From contig DAITAZ010000015.1 in assembly GCA_036824045.1 (NCBI GenBank), positions 1 through 64,000 on the forward strand: a stretch of DNA of 64,000 nucleotides, in the 5' to 3' direction. The notes beneath the pieces are model-generated. The model saw nothing but the letters and a program-made list of their open reading frames with translations, had not been told where the DNA came from and searched no databases. The position numbers were made by a program, and so were the translations under genes. Source of the stretch: DAITAZ01 sp036824045 (GTDB taxonomy: Bacteria > Pseudomonadota > Gammaproteobacteria > Burkholderiales > Rhodocyclaceae). Numbering within the stretch: the first letter of the stretch is position 1; every line of letters starts with the position of its first letter. This document shows, piece by piece, positions 9,095 to 16,910 of this stretch.

Positions 9095-9397
9095 TCAGTG
9101 GGTTGGCCGCGCCCGGCAATCCACATGGGCCGGCCGGCCGCCGATTTCCAGTGTTGCGCGGCCAGTGGTTAGCCACAAGCTCATGTTTCCGTTGCTGAAT
9201 TGGCCCGGGCGGTGAGCCACAGCCAGCAGGGGAATTTCCCGTTCATCCAGAAAGAGGCTGACGCCACTTCCGTCGTCAGAACCTCGAACGAACAAGGTGG
9301 TTCCCGAGGCGCAGCGATAACTGACCACCGCTGGATCCCGGAAGGGCAGGCAGGCACACAGGACGCTCAGCCCCAAGGTCGCGAGGACTGCCCTCAC
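9095..9397 (-). CDS. MliC-like lysozyme-inhibitor family protein
   Basis: A 100-residue exported protein. An N-terminal hydrophobic segment ends in a Cys-containing LCAC, so it may be a lipoprotein although the lipobox is imperfect. The mature part shows the MliC pattern: SYRCASGTTLFV, a central QFSNGNMSLWL strand and a terminal VDC, with the two Cys expected to form a disulfide. MliC proteins inhibit C-type lysozyme in the periplasm. The start is GTG at 9397, overlapping the stop of the upstream SIMPL gene as GTGA, which indicates coupling. Confidence 0.65.
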   Translation of the reverse strand: MRAVLATLGLSVLCACLPFRDPAVVSYRCASGTTLFVRGSDDGSGVSLFLDEREIPLLAVAHRPGQFSNGNMSLWLTTGRATLEIGGRPAHVDCRARPTH

Positions 9398-10119
9398 GGA
9401 GCGATTTCGATCTGGCCCTGGATGCTGACCACGACTTTCGATTCTCCGGCCGAGATCGGCGCAGGGGCGGGGGCCGAACTGACGGCCATCTCCACCATGC
9501 GCGCGCGGGGGTAAACGGGCGTTCGCCCCTGGGTCTGGATATTCATCTGTTTGATCGTGAAAGGCTTGCCCAATGCGTCTGCCACCGCTTTGGCACGGCG
9601 GCGGAAGGCCTCGATGGCTTCCAGGGTGGCTTGATGTTCAGCTTGCAACTGCGTTTCCGGCGCGGGCTCGAGGTTCAAGCCGCTGACTCCCAGTTGCTGT
9701 GCCTGAAGCTTGCCGAGGAGTTCGGAAAGGGCGGGCAGATCGCGAGACTCCAGTTGGAGTTCGGAGCGGACGCGCCACGATTCAATGCGATTGCCGTTAC
9801 TGCCGTAGTTCGGATGCGTGTAGGTGCCACCGCTCCGCGTGTTGACCCCCGGATAGCCACCTGCGGTCTCAATAGCTGCTGCCATGGCCTGGTTGACTTT
9901 CCGGGCGACGGCTCGAGGATCCGAACCCGCCGTTTCCATGAACACGGTGGCGCGGCCCAGGTCGTTTGCCGCAGTGCGGCTGGCCTCTGCAGCGAAATCC
10001 ACGAGCGTGCCACGGGGCTTAACCTCATCGGCGGTCATGCCGATAACGGGGGACAACAGGACGAGGCCGGCTAGCAGGCGGAAAGCGCTTCGCGTTGGCA
10101 ACAGGAGCTTCCTTGGCAT
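9394..10119 (-). CDS. SIMPL-domain (DUF541) exported protein
   Basis: A 241-residue protein with a cleavable signal (hydrophobic about 14-28, MTADEV after it) and a SIMPL domain: ATVFMETAGSDPRAVARKVNQAM, a YTHPNYG loop, LPALSELLGKLQAQQLGVSGLNL and EAFRRRAKAVADALGKPF. SIMPL proteins are periplasmic or outer-membrane-associated and often stress related; the biochemical role is unknown. The N-terminal strand is shorter than usual. ATG start. It is the first gene of a two-gene unit with the MliC-like gene, joined by a 4-base overlap. The divergent manC gene begins about 210 bp away. Confidence 0.8.
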   Translation of the reverse strand: MPRKLLLPTRSAFRLLAGLVLLSPVIGMTADEVKPRGTLVDFAAEASRTAANDLGRATVFMETAGSDPRAVARKVNQAMAAAIETAGGYPGVNTRSGGTYTHPNYGSNGNRIESWRVRSELQLESRDLPALSELLGKLQAQQLGVSGLNLEPAPETQLQAEHQATLEAIEAFRRRAKAVADALGKPFTIKQMNIQTQGRTPVYPRARMVEMAVSSAPAPAPISAGESKVVVSIQGQIEIAP

Positions 10120-10220
10120 AAGGGCGATAAATCTGGGTGAAGGTGCGACATTCTAGCCCGTCAGGGCCCGGGAGCGTCGCACGATGCCGGGTGGCCGCCA
10201 CAGGGGAGATTGTTTGCCCG

Positions 10221-10229
10221 TGCGATAAT
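10221..10229 (+). promoter_or_regulatory. Possible extended -10 promoter of manC
   Basis: TGC followed by GATAAT (10224-10229) fits an extended -10 element. No good -35 box lies 16-18 bases upstream. It would give a leader of about 95 bases to manC. Confidence 0.3.
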
Positions 10230-10332
10230 GCCTTCGAGGTACGCTGGTTTCTATGTACGTTTCACTGCGCTTTGGCCGGCGGGCTGTTGCCGGCGAGCGA
10301 GGCGAACTTTTTCCATCCGTCTTCCGCGAACG

Positions 10333-11784
10333 ATGACCATTCAAACCGTAATCCTCTCTGGTGGTTCCGGCACCCGGCTGTGGCCCCTTTCCCGCGAACA
10401 GTATCCCAAGCAGCTGTTGCCGTTGACGGCCGACGACCTCTCCCTCCTTCAGGCGACTGCCCATCGGCTGGACGGGGTTGGCGGCGAAGGCGAAATTTCG
10501 TCCCATCCCCTCGTTGTCTGCAACGAGGAGTACCGTTTCATCACCGCCGAGCAGCTTCGGCAGGCAGGGTGCGCCGCGTCCAGGCTGATCCTCGAGCCGG
10601 TGGGTCGCAATACGGCCCCCGCGCTGACGCTGGCGGCGCTGGCTGTCCTCGCTGAGGGTCGGGATCCGGTGCTGCTGGTCATGCCGGCGGACCATGTGAT
10701 CGTGGACATCCCTGCTTTCCAGTCCGCGATCACGCGTGCTGCGCGGCAGGCGGAGCAGGGCGCGGTGGTGACCTTCGGCATCGTGCCGGACCGGCCTGAA
10801 ACCGGGTACGGTTATATCAAGGCCGGCCGGCCCCTTGACGATCACGGGGTGCAGAAGCTGGAGCGGTTCGTCGAGAAACCCGATCTGACCACCGCCGAGG
10901 CTTACGTGGCCAGTGGCGAGTACCTGTGGAACAGCGGCATCTTCATGATGAAGGCGAGCGTCTGGCTGGCGGCAATGAGCCGCTACCGGAGCGACATTCT
11001 TGAAGCTTGCCGGGCCGCTTGGGAAGGCGGCACGGCAGACAGCGATTTCTTCCGGGTGGACAAAGCGACCTTTCTGGCGTGCCCCTCCGATTCCATTGAC
11101 TATGCGGTGATGGAACGTCTGGTGGACGATGCCGAGCCGGTGGCACCCGCTTGCGTGATGCCGCTGGCCGCGGGCTGGTCCGATGTAGGGGCCTGGGATG
11201 CCCTGTGGCAGGTTACCGCCAAGGATGAGCACGGCAACGTTGCCCGGGGCGACGTGATGCTCCATGACACCAACGGCAGCCTGGTGTTTGCCGACAGCCG
11301 CATGGTGGCCTGCCTGGGTTTGGACGACGTGGTGGTCGTGGAAACGCCGGACGCGGTGATGGTGGCCAGCAAGAGCCGGACCCAGGATGTGAAGAAGATC
11401 GTGGCCCGGCTGAAATCCGAACAGCGGCCCGAGGCGAACAACCATCGCAAGGTTTACCGGCCATGGGGTTATTACGACTCCATCGACGCGGGCGACCGTT
11501 TCCAGGTCAAGCGCATCGTAGTGAATCCGGGTGCATGCCTGTCTTTGCAGATGCACCACCACAGGGCAGAGCACTGGATTGTGGTGCGGGGCACAGCCCG
11601 CGTCACCCGGGGTGAAGAAGTGAGCCTGCTCGGCGAGAATCAATCCACCTACATCCCGCTCGGGGTGACCCACCGGCTGGAGAATCCCGGCAAGCTGCCC
11701 CTTGAGATCATCGAGGTCCAGTCGGGTTCTTACCTTGGCGAGGACGACATCGTCCGGTTCGAGGATACCTACGGACGCGGTTGA
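10333..11784 (+). CDS. manC: Mannose-1-phosphate guanylyltransferase / mannose-6-phosphate isomerase
   Basis: A 483-residue type II PMI-GMP enzyme that makes GDP-mannose (and fructose-6-P to mannose-6-P) for polysaccharide synthesis. N-terminal nucleotidyltransferase: VILSGGSGTRLWPLSREQYPK signature, VMPADHVI, FVEKPD and WNSGIFM blocks. C-terminal cupin isomerase: RPWGYYDSID, the QMHHHRAEHWIVV metal site and a late SYLGEDDIVRFED. The ATG at 10333 is chosen because the conserved N-terminus begins there; the reading frame extends further upstream without homology. No further polysaccharide gene follows, so it is probably monocistronic, ending at the terminator at 11815. Also known as cpsB or algA. 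Confidence 0.93.
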   Translation: MTIQTVILSGGSGTRLWPLSREQYPKQLLPLTADDLSLLQATAHRLDGVGGEGEISSHPLVVCNEEYRFITAEQLRQAGCAASRLILEPVGRNTAPALTLAALAVLAEGRDPVLLVMPADHVIVDIPAFQSAITRAARQAEQGAVVTFGIVPDRPETGYGYIKAGRPLDDHGVQKLERFVEKPDLTTAEAYVASGEYLWNSGIFMMKASVWLAAMSRYRSDILEACRAAWEGGTADSDFFRVDKATFLACPSDSIDYAVMERLVDDAEPVAPACVMPLAAGWSDVGAWDALWQVTAKDEHGNVARGDVMLHDTNGSLVFADSRMVACLGLDDVVVVETPDAVMVASKSRTQDVKKIVARLKSEQRPEANNHRKVYRPWGYYDSIDAGDRFQVKRIVVNPGACLSLQMHHHRAEHWIVVRGTARVTRGEEVSLLGENQSTYIPLGVTHRLENPGKLPLEIIEVQSGSYLGEDDIVRFEDTYGRG

Positions 11785-11814
11785 GCGGCACGCTTGGTCG
11801 ACGCACGACCAACA

Positions 11815-11845
11815 CAAAGGCGGCGGATGCCGCCTTTGTCATTTG
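11815..11845 (+). terminator. Terminator after manC
   Basis: A 9-bp stem (caaaggcgg 11815-11823 with ccgcctttg 11830-11838) and 6-base loop are followed by a T-rich tcattt. It lies between convergent manC and the LysE-type gene and may also limit read-through on the other strand, where the T tract is poorer. Confidence 0.75.
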
Positions 11846-11849
11846 GGGA

Positions 11850-12485
11850 TTACGCTCCCGCGGGCGACCGGCGAAACATGGCAAGTGCAATTCCCGCCGC
11901 GATGAACATGCCGCCGAAGCTACGGTTGAGCAGCCGGACGTGCCGTTCTTCCCGCAGGTAACGCAGTACCTTGGCGGCCAGGCCGGTGTAGCCCGCCATC
12001 ACCAGCATGTCTACTGCCACCATGGTGGCCACGATGGCGAGGTATTGGGCGGGCAGTGGCCGGGCCGGGTCAATGAACTGGGGCAGTACTGCCAGCATGA
12101 AAACAATGGCCTTCGGGTTCCCGGCGTTCACCAGAAATCCCCTCAGAATCAGCCGGCGCCGCGTCTCCTTGGGCAACGCGGTCAGCGCCTCCATGCGGCT
12201 TGCGGGCGCCCGCCATTGTTGCAGTCCCAACCAGCAGAGATAGCCGGCGCCAAACCAGCGAATGGATTCAAAGGCCCATTCGGAAGCCGTCAGCAATGCG
12301 CCCAGCCCGGCGGCGACAATGGCCACTTGCAGGATCAGCGCAAGCTGCAGGCCGATGGTGTTCCAGTAACCAAAGCGCAGGCCGTGCCGCAAGCCGGCGG
12401 TCATCGCCGAAACGGCTCCAGCGCCGGGGGAAAGGCTGATCGCCCAGGCGGCGATGAGAAACGCGAGCCAGGTTTCGAGTTTCAC
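11850..12485 (-). CDS. LysE/RhtB-family amino acid exporter
   Basis: A 211-residue inner-membrane protein with the LysE pattern: WLAFLIAAWAISLSPGAGAVSAMTAGLRHG at the N-terminus, about six hydrophobic segments, and a FLVNAGNPKAIVFMLAVLPQF block with the conserved NPK. Family members export amino acids such as lysine, threonine or homoserine lactone; the substrate cannot be read here. The start is a GTG at 12485 whose last bases overlap the stop of the preceding gene (GTGA), indicating translational coupling. An in-frame extension upstream has no family similarity and was rejected. Confidence 0.85.
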   Translation of the reverse strand: MKLETWLAFLIAAWAISLSPGAGAVSAMTAGLRHGLRFGYWNTIGLQLALILQVAIVAAGLGALLTASEWAFESIRWFGAGYLCWLGLQQWRAPASRMEALTALPKETRRRLILRGFLVNAGNPKAIVFMLAVLPQFIDPARPLPAQYLAIVATMVAVDMLVMAGYTGLAAKVLRYLREERHVRLLNRSFGGMFIAAGIALAMFRRSPAGA

Positions 12486-13078
12486 CGTGTTTCGTCCTCG
12501 GGCAAGGGGGCGCGGATGAAGCCCAGCGGGATTGCGGGATCGTCTCTGAATCGGCAGAGGGAAACCGGCCGATCCCATAGCCGGGTGCTGATGCGCCCGG
12601 TTGGGGCCAGCTCCTGCCACGCCTCCACCCAGGTGTCAGGATCATCGGGGCGGGCGCCCGCCATCAGCAGCTCCAGCACGGTCGGCAGATCCCGGTCGTC
12701 AATGGACGCTGGTCCCAGGGGCGAGGGCGCGTATATCCGGCCATCGTCACCCAGCCACAGGGATTCAGGGGGCGGGACACGCACATCGGTATGGGTGACG
12801 AGACCTGTGTTGCAATCGTTCAGGGTGAGTATCCAGGGGGCCGCTTCGAGGGACGCGAACACTCGCTGCGGGCCATTCTGGAAGAACCAATTGCCTTGGA
12901 CATCGTGTGCGTAGTTTCTGCCAATGAAGGCGCGCAGTCCGGGGTGCTGGATGGGCGCGCGTTCCGGTCCGATGCGCCATTGCCCCCGGGCATCCAGGTG
13001 CAGCCATCCGTAGCAGTCAGGTACGTCTGGCCAGCGGGCCATGGCGGCCTGAACGGCAGCATCCATCTGGGCACTCAC
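12482..13078 (-). CDS. DUF2946-like hypothetical protein
   Basis: A 198-residue soluble protein without signal or membrane segment. It begins AAVQAAMARWPDVPDCYGWLHLDARGQWRIG and carries IGRNYAHDVQGNWFFQNGPQRVF, a pattern I associate with a conserved betaproteobacterial family of unknown function (DUF2946, from memory). Function unknown. The GTG at 13078 is chosen because it overlaps the stop of the Nudix gene as GTGA; an ATG four codons later (13066) is the alternative. It sits in a chain of four minus-strand genes, coupled on both sides. Confidence 0.65.
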   Translation of the reverse strand: MSAQMDAAVQAAMARWPDVPDCYGWLHLDARGQWRIGPERAPIQHPGLRAFIGRNYAHDVQGNWFFQNGPQRVFASLEAAPWILTLNDCNTGLVTHTDVRVPPPESLWLGDDGRIYAPSPLGPASIDDRDLPTVLELLMAGARPDDPDTWVEAWQELAPTGRISTRLWDRPVSLCRFRDDPAIPLGFIRAPLPEDETR

Positions 13079-13551
13079 ACGCCGGTATGCCGAAAGTACG
13101 CCTGGGTATTGGGGTGCACTGTTGCATCTGCCAGTATCTCGGTATCGCTCAGCCAGCGATAGGCGTCGTGCTGCTCGGTGGGGAGCTGGAGTGCGGTTGC
13201 GTCCACCCATAGCTCATGGGCGAGCACAACATAGTGGGTGCCGTAGCCCGGTGCTCCCAGCACGTTGTCTTCGTAAATGTGGTCCCATACGCCCTGGAGG
13301 CGAGCGCGGCTGCGGGGAATCGGCTGTCCCAATTCGGCTGCGGTGAGGCGCAGAAAGGCCGCGTCCAGGGTTTCGTTCTTGCGGATGCGGCCGCCCGGCG
13401 CGAACCAGTATCCCTGAGCGGGGCGGTTCAAGCGCTTTCCCAGCAGGGCGCGGCCAGACTGGTCACGTACTACCAGATCAATGGCCACCAGGGGTGTATT
13501 GCGGATGACTTCACCGAAGACTTCGGCGGGCAAATGGTTTGAAGTGTGCAT
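13075..13551 (-). CDS. GDP-mannose mannosyl hydrolase (Nudix)
   Basis: A 158-residue Nudix protein. The block LNRPAQGYWFAPGGRIRKNE followed by TLDAAFLRLTAAELG is the characteristic variant Nudix box of GDP-mannose mannosyl hydrolases (Gmm/NudD/WcaH), which split GDP-mannose into GDP and mannose and need fewer carboxylates than standard Nudix enzymes. It stands about 1.8 kb from manC, the gene for making GDP-mannose, but on the opposite strand. ATG start directly after the mtfA stop codon; the 3' end overlaps the DUF2946-like gene by 4 bases. Confidence 0.85.
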   Translation of the reverse strand: MHTSNHLPAEVFGEVIRNTPLVAIDLVVRDQSGRALLGKRLNRPAQGYWFAPGGRIRKNETLDAAFLRLTAAELGQPIPRSRARLQGVWDHIYEDNVLGAPGYGTHYVVLAHELWVDATALQLPTEQHDAYRWLSDTEILADATVHPNTQAYFRHTGV

Positions 13552-14334
13552 TCAGGTTGGAGCGCTCTGGATCTCCCCGGCGCGCAGGGCCGGGTCTTGT
13601 TGATAGTAATCCCGCAGGCAGGCGTAGACTTCCGGGTATTCAGCCTGCAATAGCAGGGGCGTTTCAAAAAAGGCCTCGCTCATCACGGCGAAGAACTCAG
13701 AGGGGTGTTCGGCGCCGTAGGGGTCAAGCGCCGTCTCCTCGTCGGCATCGACCCGCTGGCAGAAATCCTCGTAAGCGGCGCGAAACGCGCCACTCCAGCG
13801 CGCACCGGGAATGTGCGGGGGCAGCGCGGGAACGCCGTCCACTGCGCCGTTGCCCATGTCGAGCTTGTGGGCAAACTCGTGGATCACCACGTTGATGCCG
13901 TCCAGTTCCTCCGGGTCGTCGGGCCATGAGACCAGTACCGGGCCGCCGTCCCACGCTTCTCCGAGCACAGCATCGTCGAATTCGTGGGTTACGCCATCCT
14001 CGTCCACCAGCGTGCGGGGTATGACGAAATCCCCGGGGTACACCACGATACCCACCCAGCCGCGGTAGGCTTCCAGCCCCAGATGGAGGACCAGCAGTGC
14101 TGCCTGCAGCCCGATGCCCAGCCGCATTGCGGTCGTCACCGTCAGCCCGTGGGCTCCGGCGAACTCCTTCTCCGCCAGCAACTCAAGGGTGAGCTGGCGC
14201 AACCGCTGGCGTTCGGTCGGCGGCAGGTATTCCAGAAATGGCAGGCGCGATTCGACGGCTTGCCATGTTGCAGCATCGACCTCGAAGCTTTGGGCCAGGC
14301 GTCGGCGCTGCCAGTGACGGATGCGGGAAAGCAT
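13552..14334 (-). CDS. mtfA: MtfA-family M90 zinc metallopeptidase
   Basis: About 260 residues. The zinc motif HEFAHKLD with downstream EFFAVMSEAFFE supplying the third ligand, and GIVVYPGDFVIPR, are diagnostic of peptidase family M90 (MtfA). In enterobacteria MtfA binds the glucose-regulator Mlc; whether that applies here is unknown. ATG 14334 (MLSRIRHWQRR) is preferred over a GTG 63 bases upstream that only adds unconserved residues. The stop codon abuts the Nudix start, so the gene likely heads a four-gene operon ending in the LysE-type gene. Confidence 0.85.
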   Translation of the reverse strand: MLSRIRHWQRRRLAQSFEVDAATWQAVESRLPFLEYLPPTERQRLRQLTLELLAEKEFAGAHGLTVTTAMRLGIGLQAALLVLHLGLEAYRGWVGIVVYPGDFVIPRTLVDEDGVTHEFDDAVLGEAWDGGPVLVSWPDDPEELDGINVVIHEFAHKLDMGNGAVDGVPALPPHIPGARWSGAFRAAYEDFCQRVDADEETALDPYGAEHPSEFFAVMSEAFFETPLLLQAEYPEVYACLRDYYQQDPALRAGEIQSAPT

Positions 14335-14435
14335 CGCAATGGATCTGAATGAACGTTGTGGTCGGGGTGCATTGTAAAGGCTGGCATCGGGCCGCACGTC
14401 AGCTAGATGCGGGGATTTGTCACGAAAAGGGGAAC

Positions 14436-14451
14436 TGGCACCCGCCTTGCT
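14436..14451 (+). promoter_or_regulatory. Sigma-54-type -24/-12 promoter upstream of relA
   Basis: CTGGCAC at 14435-14441 and TTGCT at 14447-14451 match the sigma-54 consensus (YTGGCACG-N4-TTGCW), with the GG and GC doublets at the required 12-base offset. Transcription would start near 14462 and pass through a 22-codon ORF before relA. E. coli relA is reported to have a sigma-54/NtrC-controlled promoter, which supports the reading; the enhancer-binding protein here is unknown. Confidence 0.55.
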
Positions 14452-14487
14452 TGTCGCAGTAACTACTTAGTTCAGGAGGGGGCGCAG

Positions 14488-14556
14488 ATGTGCGTTGCAG
14501 CAACGCTAACTACGACACGGAACCGCGCCACGGCACGCTTTCAGAGCGTGGCATAA
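14488..14556 (+). CDS. 22-codon ORF upstream of relA (possible leader peptide)
   Basis: ATG at 14488 follows a near-perfect AGGAGG (14474-14479) at 8-base spacing, and the frame closes with TAA at 14554-14556. The peptide starts MCVAATLTTTRNR and contains four Thr codons and three Arg codons, two of them CGC. It lies between the sigma-54-like site and relA, 100 bp before the relA ATG. It could be a leader peptide or a small protein; there is no homology that I recognise. The strong ribosome site is the only real evidence. Confidence 0.4.
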   Translation: MCVAATLTTTRNRATARFQSVA

Positions 14557-14557
14557 T
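14549..14557 (+). promoter_or_regulatory. Possible extended -10 promoter of relA
   Basis: TGG followed by CATAAT (14552-14557) fits an extended -10 element, about 100 bp before the relA ATG. No matching -35 box is seen. It overlaps the end of the small ORF and the 3' arm of a small hairpin (cacgct 14530-14535 with agcgtg 14545-14550, approximately). Confidence 0.3.
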
Positions 14558-14656
14558 CCGAAGGTCGCCCCGGTCAGCCTGTATGGCCGTGGTAACCCGG
14601 GCGCAGGCCGGCTCGAAGCCTTTCCCCGGTGCAGACAGATAACGAGGGAGGAGAAC

Positions 14657-16876
14657 ATGGTTTCCGTGACTCATGCGGTGGCCGCTGGTATCGAACAGGC
14701 CCCGCTGGATCAGATGTGCGAGGGGCTGGACGCCGTCTCCCGGCGCAAGATCGAGGAGGCGGTTGAAGTCATCCGCCCCCTTTACCGCGGGCGATCCCTG
14801 GGCACCGGCGAAGACGTCTGGCAGCACGTGCTGGGCATGTCGTTGATTGCTTCGGCGCTGCGGCTTGACCTGGACACCCGTCTGGCAGCCCTGCTGTTCG
14901 CTGTACACGATTGCTTGCCGGACGCGGACGAAATGCTCTGCGCCCGTTTCGGCGAGCGGGTGGCGGCCCTGGTGGCGGGTCTGTGCCGACTGAATGGCCT
15001 GCGGGTTGTGACCCGCGCGGTGGTGCGGTCCGAAGCCGGGGGCGACATGGACCCGCAGGAGGTCATGGCGCAGAAGGAAGCCCTGCGCAAAATGCTCCTG
15101 GCAATGGTGGAAGATATCCGGGTCGTGCTCCTGCGCCTGGCCTCCCGCACGCAGACCCTGCGCTATCTGGCGGACCATCCGCTTGAACGCCGCCCCGAGA
15201 TTGCTCGCGAAAGCCTCGACATCTACGCGCCGCTGGCGAATCGGCTGGGGGTCTGGCAACTCAAGTGGGAGTTGGAAGACCTGTCATTCCGCTTTCTGGA
15301 GCCTGAAACCTACAAGCGCATCGCCAAACAACTGGATGAAAGGCGTATCGAGCGCGAGCAGTTCATTGCCGATGCCATTGCCCGGCTCAAGCGGGAGGTG
15401 AACGCGCTTGGCATTGATGCGGAGGTCTATGGTCGTCCCAAGCACATCTATAGCATCTGGAACAAGATGCGGACCAAGAAGCTGGATTTCTCCCAAGTCT
15501 TCGACGTGCGGGCGCTGCGGGTGCTGGTGAAGGAAGTCAAGGATTGCTACGCGGTGCTGGGGATGGTGCACCAGATCTGGACACCCATTCCCAAGGAATT
15601 CGATGACTACATCAGCAACCCCAAGGGCAACAACTACCGTTCGCTGCACACGGCGGTGTTCGCCGGGGATGGGCGAGCGCTGGAGGTGCAGATTCGCACC
15701 TACGAGATGCACAACCACGCCGAACTCGGTGTAGCAGCACACTGGCGTTACAAGGAGGGTAGCGGCGTCGGTGGCGGGGTGTACGACGACAAGATTGCCT
15801 TGCTCCGGCAGTTGCTCTCCTGGCGCGACGAAATCACCGATTCGGCGGACTGGGTCAGCCACTTCAAACGTGCCGCGCTGGACGACACGTTGTACGTGCT
15901 TACCCCCCAGGGGCGGGTGCTTGATCTTCCCCGCGGGGCAACGCCCATTGATTTCGCCTACCGAGTGCATACCGAACTTGGCCACCGCTGCCGCGGTGCA
16001 AAGGTGGATGGGCAACTGGTCCCCTTGAACCGCCCGTTACAGAGTGGTCAGCGGGTGGAGATCGTGGCTGCCAAGCAAGGTGGTCCTTCCAGGGACTGGC
16101 TGAGCACGCCGGGTTATCTGGCGACTCACAACGCCCGCGCCAAGGTCAAGCGCTGGTTCGCGCTCCAGGACGAGCAGCAGACGGTGGCCCAGGGGCGGGA
16201 TCTGGTCCAGCGGGAAATGCAGAGGGAAGGGCAGACGCAGACGAGCCTGGATGACTTGGCGGGCAAGCTGGGCTTTGGCAGCGCTCATGCCATGTTTCTG
16301 GCTGCCGGCCACGGGGAGCTGGGCACTCGGGCAATCCAGACCGCGTTGCGTGAGGCGCCCGCGGAAGCCGCGCAGGAGACCATCATTCAGCCGCGGCGAA
16401 GTCGGGCGGGGGATTCGTCCGACCGGGTGTTGATCGTTGGGGTGGGGCGCCTGCTCACCCAGTTGGGTACCTGCTGCAAACCCGCGCCGCCAGATGCCAT
16501 CGGTGGCTTCGTGACGCGGGGCAAGGGGGTTTCGATTCACCGGCTGGATTGCGCCAACTTTGCCAACATGGTGTTCCGTAACCCGGAGCGCAGTGTCGAG
16601 GTGGAGTGGGGCGGGCAGGCCGCGCCCAGCGGTGCGGCGCAGAGCGTTTATCCGGTGGACGTGGTGGTGGAAGCGATGGATCGTCAGGGCTTGCTGCGGG
16701 ACATCTCGGATGTATTTTCCAGGGAGCGGATCAACGTGATCGCGGTCAATACACTTTCCAAGAACGGCGGCGCTCGCATGCAGTTTACGGTAGAAATCGC
16801 GGGGGTCCCCCAGTTGCAGCGCACGCTCAATGAGATCCGTGGCGTGACCAGCGTGCTTGAAGCCCGTCGCGGCTGA
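14657..16876 (+). CDS. relA: GTP pyrophosphokinase RelA
   Basis: A 739-residue RelA/SpoT homologue. The N-terminal hydrolase region is degenerate (FAVHDCLPD at 81-89 in place of the HDxxED motif), so it should make but not degrade (p)ppGpp. The synthetase domain (about 255-370) carries GRPKHIYSIWNKM and EFDDYISNPKGNNYRSLHTAV. A TGS domain (about 400-460, YVLTPQGRVLDLPRGATPIDFAY), a helical/zinc-finger region with GTCCKP, and a C-terminal ACT domain follow. It senses uncharged tRNA at the ribosome. The ATG follows GGAGG at normal spacing. The 320-bp 5' region contains a sigma-54-like site and a small ORF. Confidence 0.95.
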   Translation: MVSVTHAVAAGIEQAPLDQMCEGLDAVSRRKIEEAVEVIRPLYRGRSLGTGEDVWQHVLGMSLIASALRLDLDTRLAALLFAVHDCLPDADEMLCARFGERVAALVAGLCRLNGLRVVTRAVVRSEAGGDMDPQEVMAQKEALRKMLLAMVEDIRVVLLRLASRTQTLRYLADHPLERRPEIARESLDIYAPLANRLGVWQLKWELEDLSFRFLEPETYKRIAKQLDERRIEREQFIADAIARLKREVNALGIDAEVYGRPKHIYSIWNKMRTKKLDFSQVFDVRALRVLVKEVKDCYAVLGMVHQIWTPIPKEFDDYISNPKGNNYRSLHTAVFAGDGRALEVQIRTYEMHNHAELGVAAHWRYKEGSGVGGGVYDDKIALLRQLLSWRDEITDSADWVSHFKRAALDDTLYVLTPQGRVLDLPRGATPIDFAYRVHTELGHRCRGAKVDGQLVPLNRPLQSGQRVEIVAAKQGGPSRDWLSTPGYLATHNARAKVKRWFALQDEQQTVAQGRDLVQREMQREGQTQTSLDDLAGKLGFGSAHAMFLAAGHGELGTRAIQTALREAPAEAAQETIIQPRRSRAGDSSDRVLIVGVGRLLTQLGTCCKPAPPDAIGGFVTRGKGVSIHRLDCANFANMVFRNPERSVEVEWGGQAAPSGAAQSVYPVDVVVEAMDRQGLLRDISDVFSRERINVIAVNTLSKNGGARMQFTVEIAGVPQLQRTLNEIRGVTSVLEARRG

Positions 16877-16910
16877 TCGGCATTACTTTGCTGCAGCCCC
16901 TGCAGGGGGA

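Noticed and set aside
10153..11817. A long minus-strand frame of 554 codons opposite manC
   Set aside because: It mirrors manC in the high-GC third-position pattern; manC has clear catalytic motifs.
16897..16908. Palindrome CCCCTGCAGGGG between relA and trhP as a terminator
   Set aside because: The stem is only 4 bp with a 4-base loop and no T run; probably chance.
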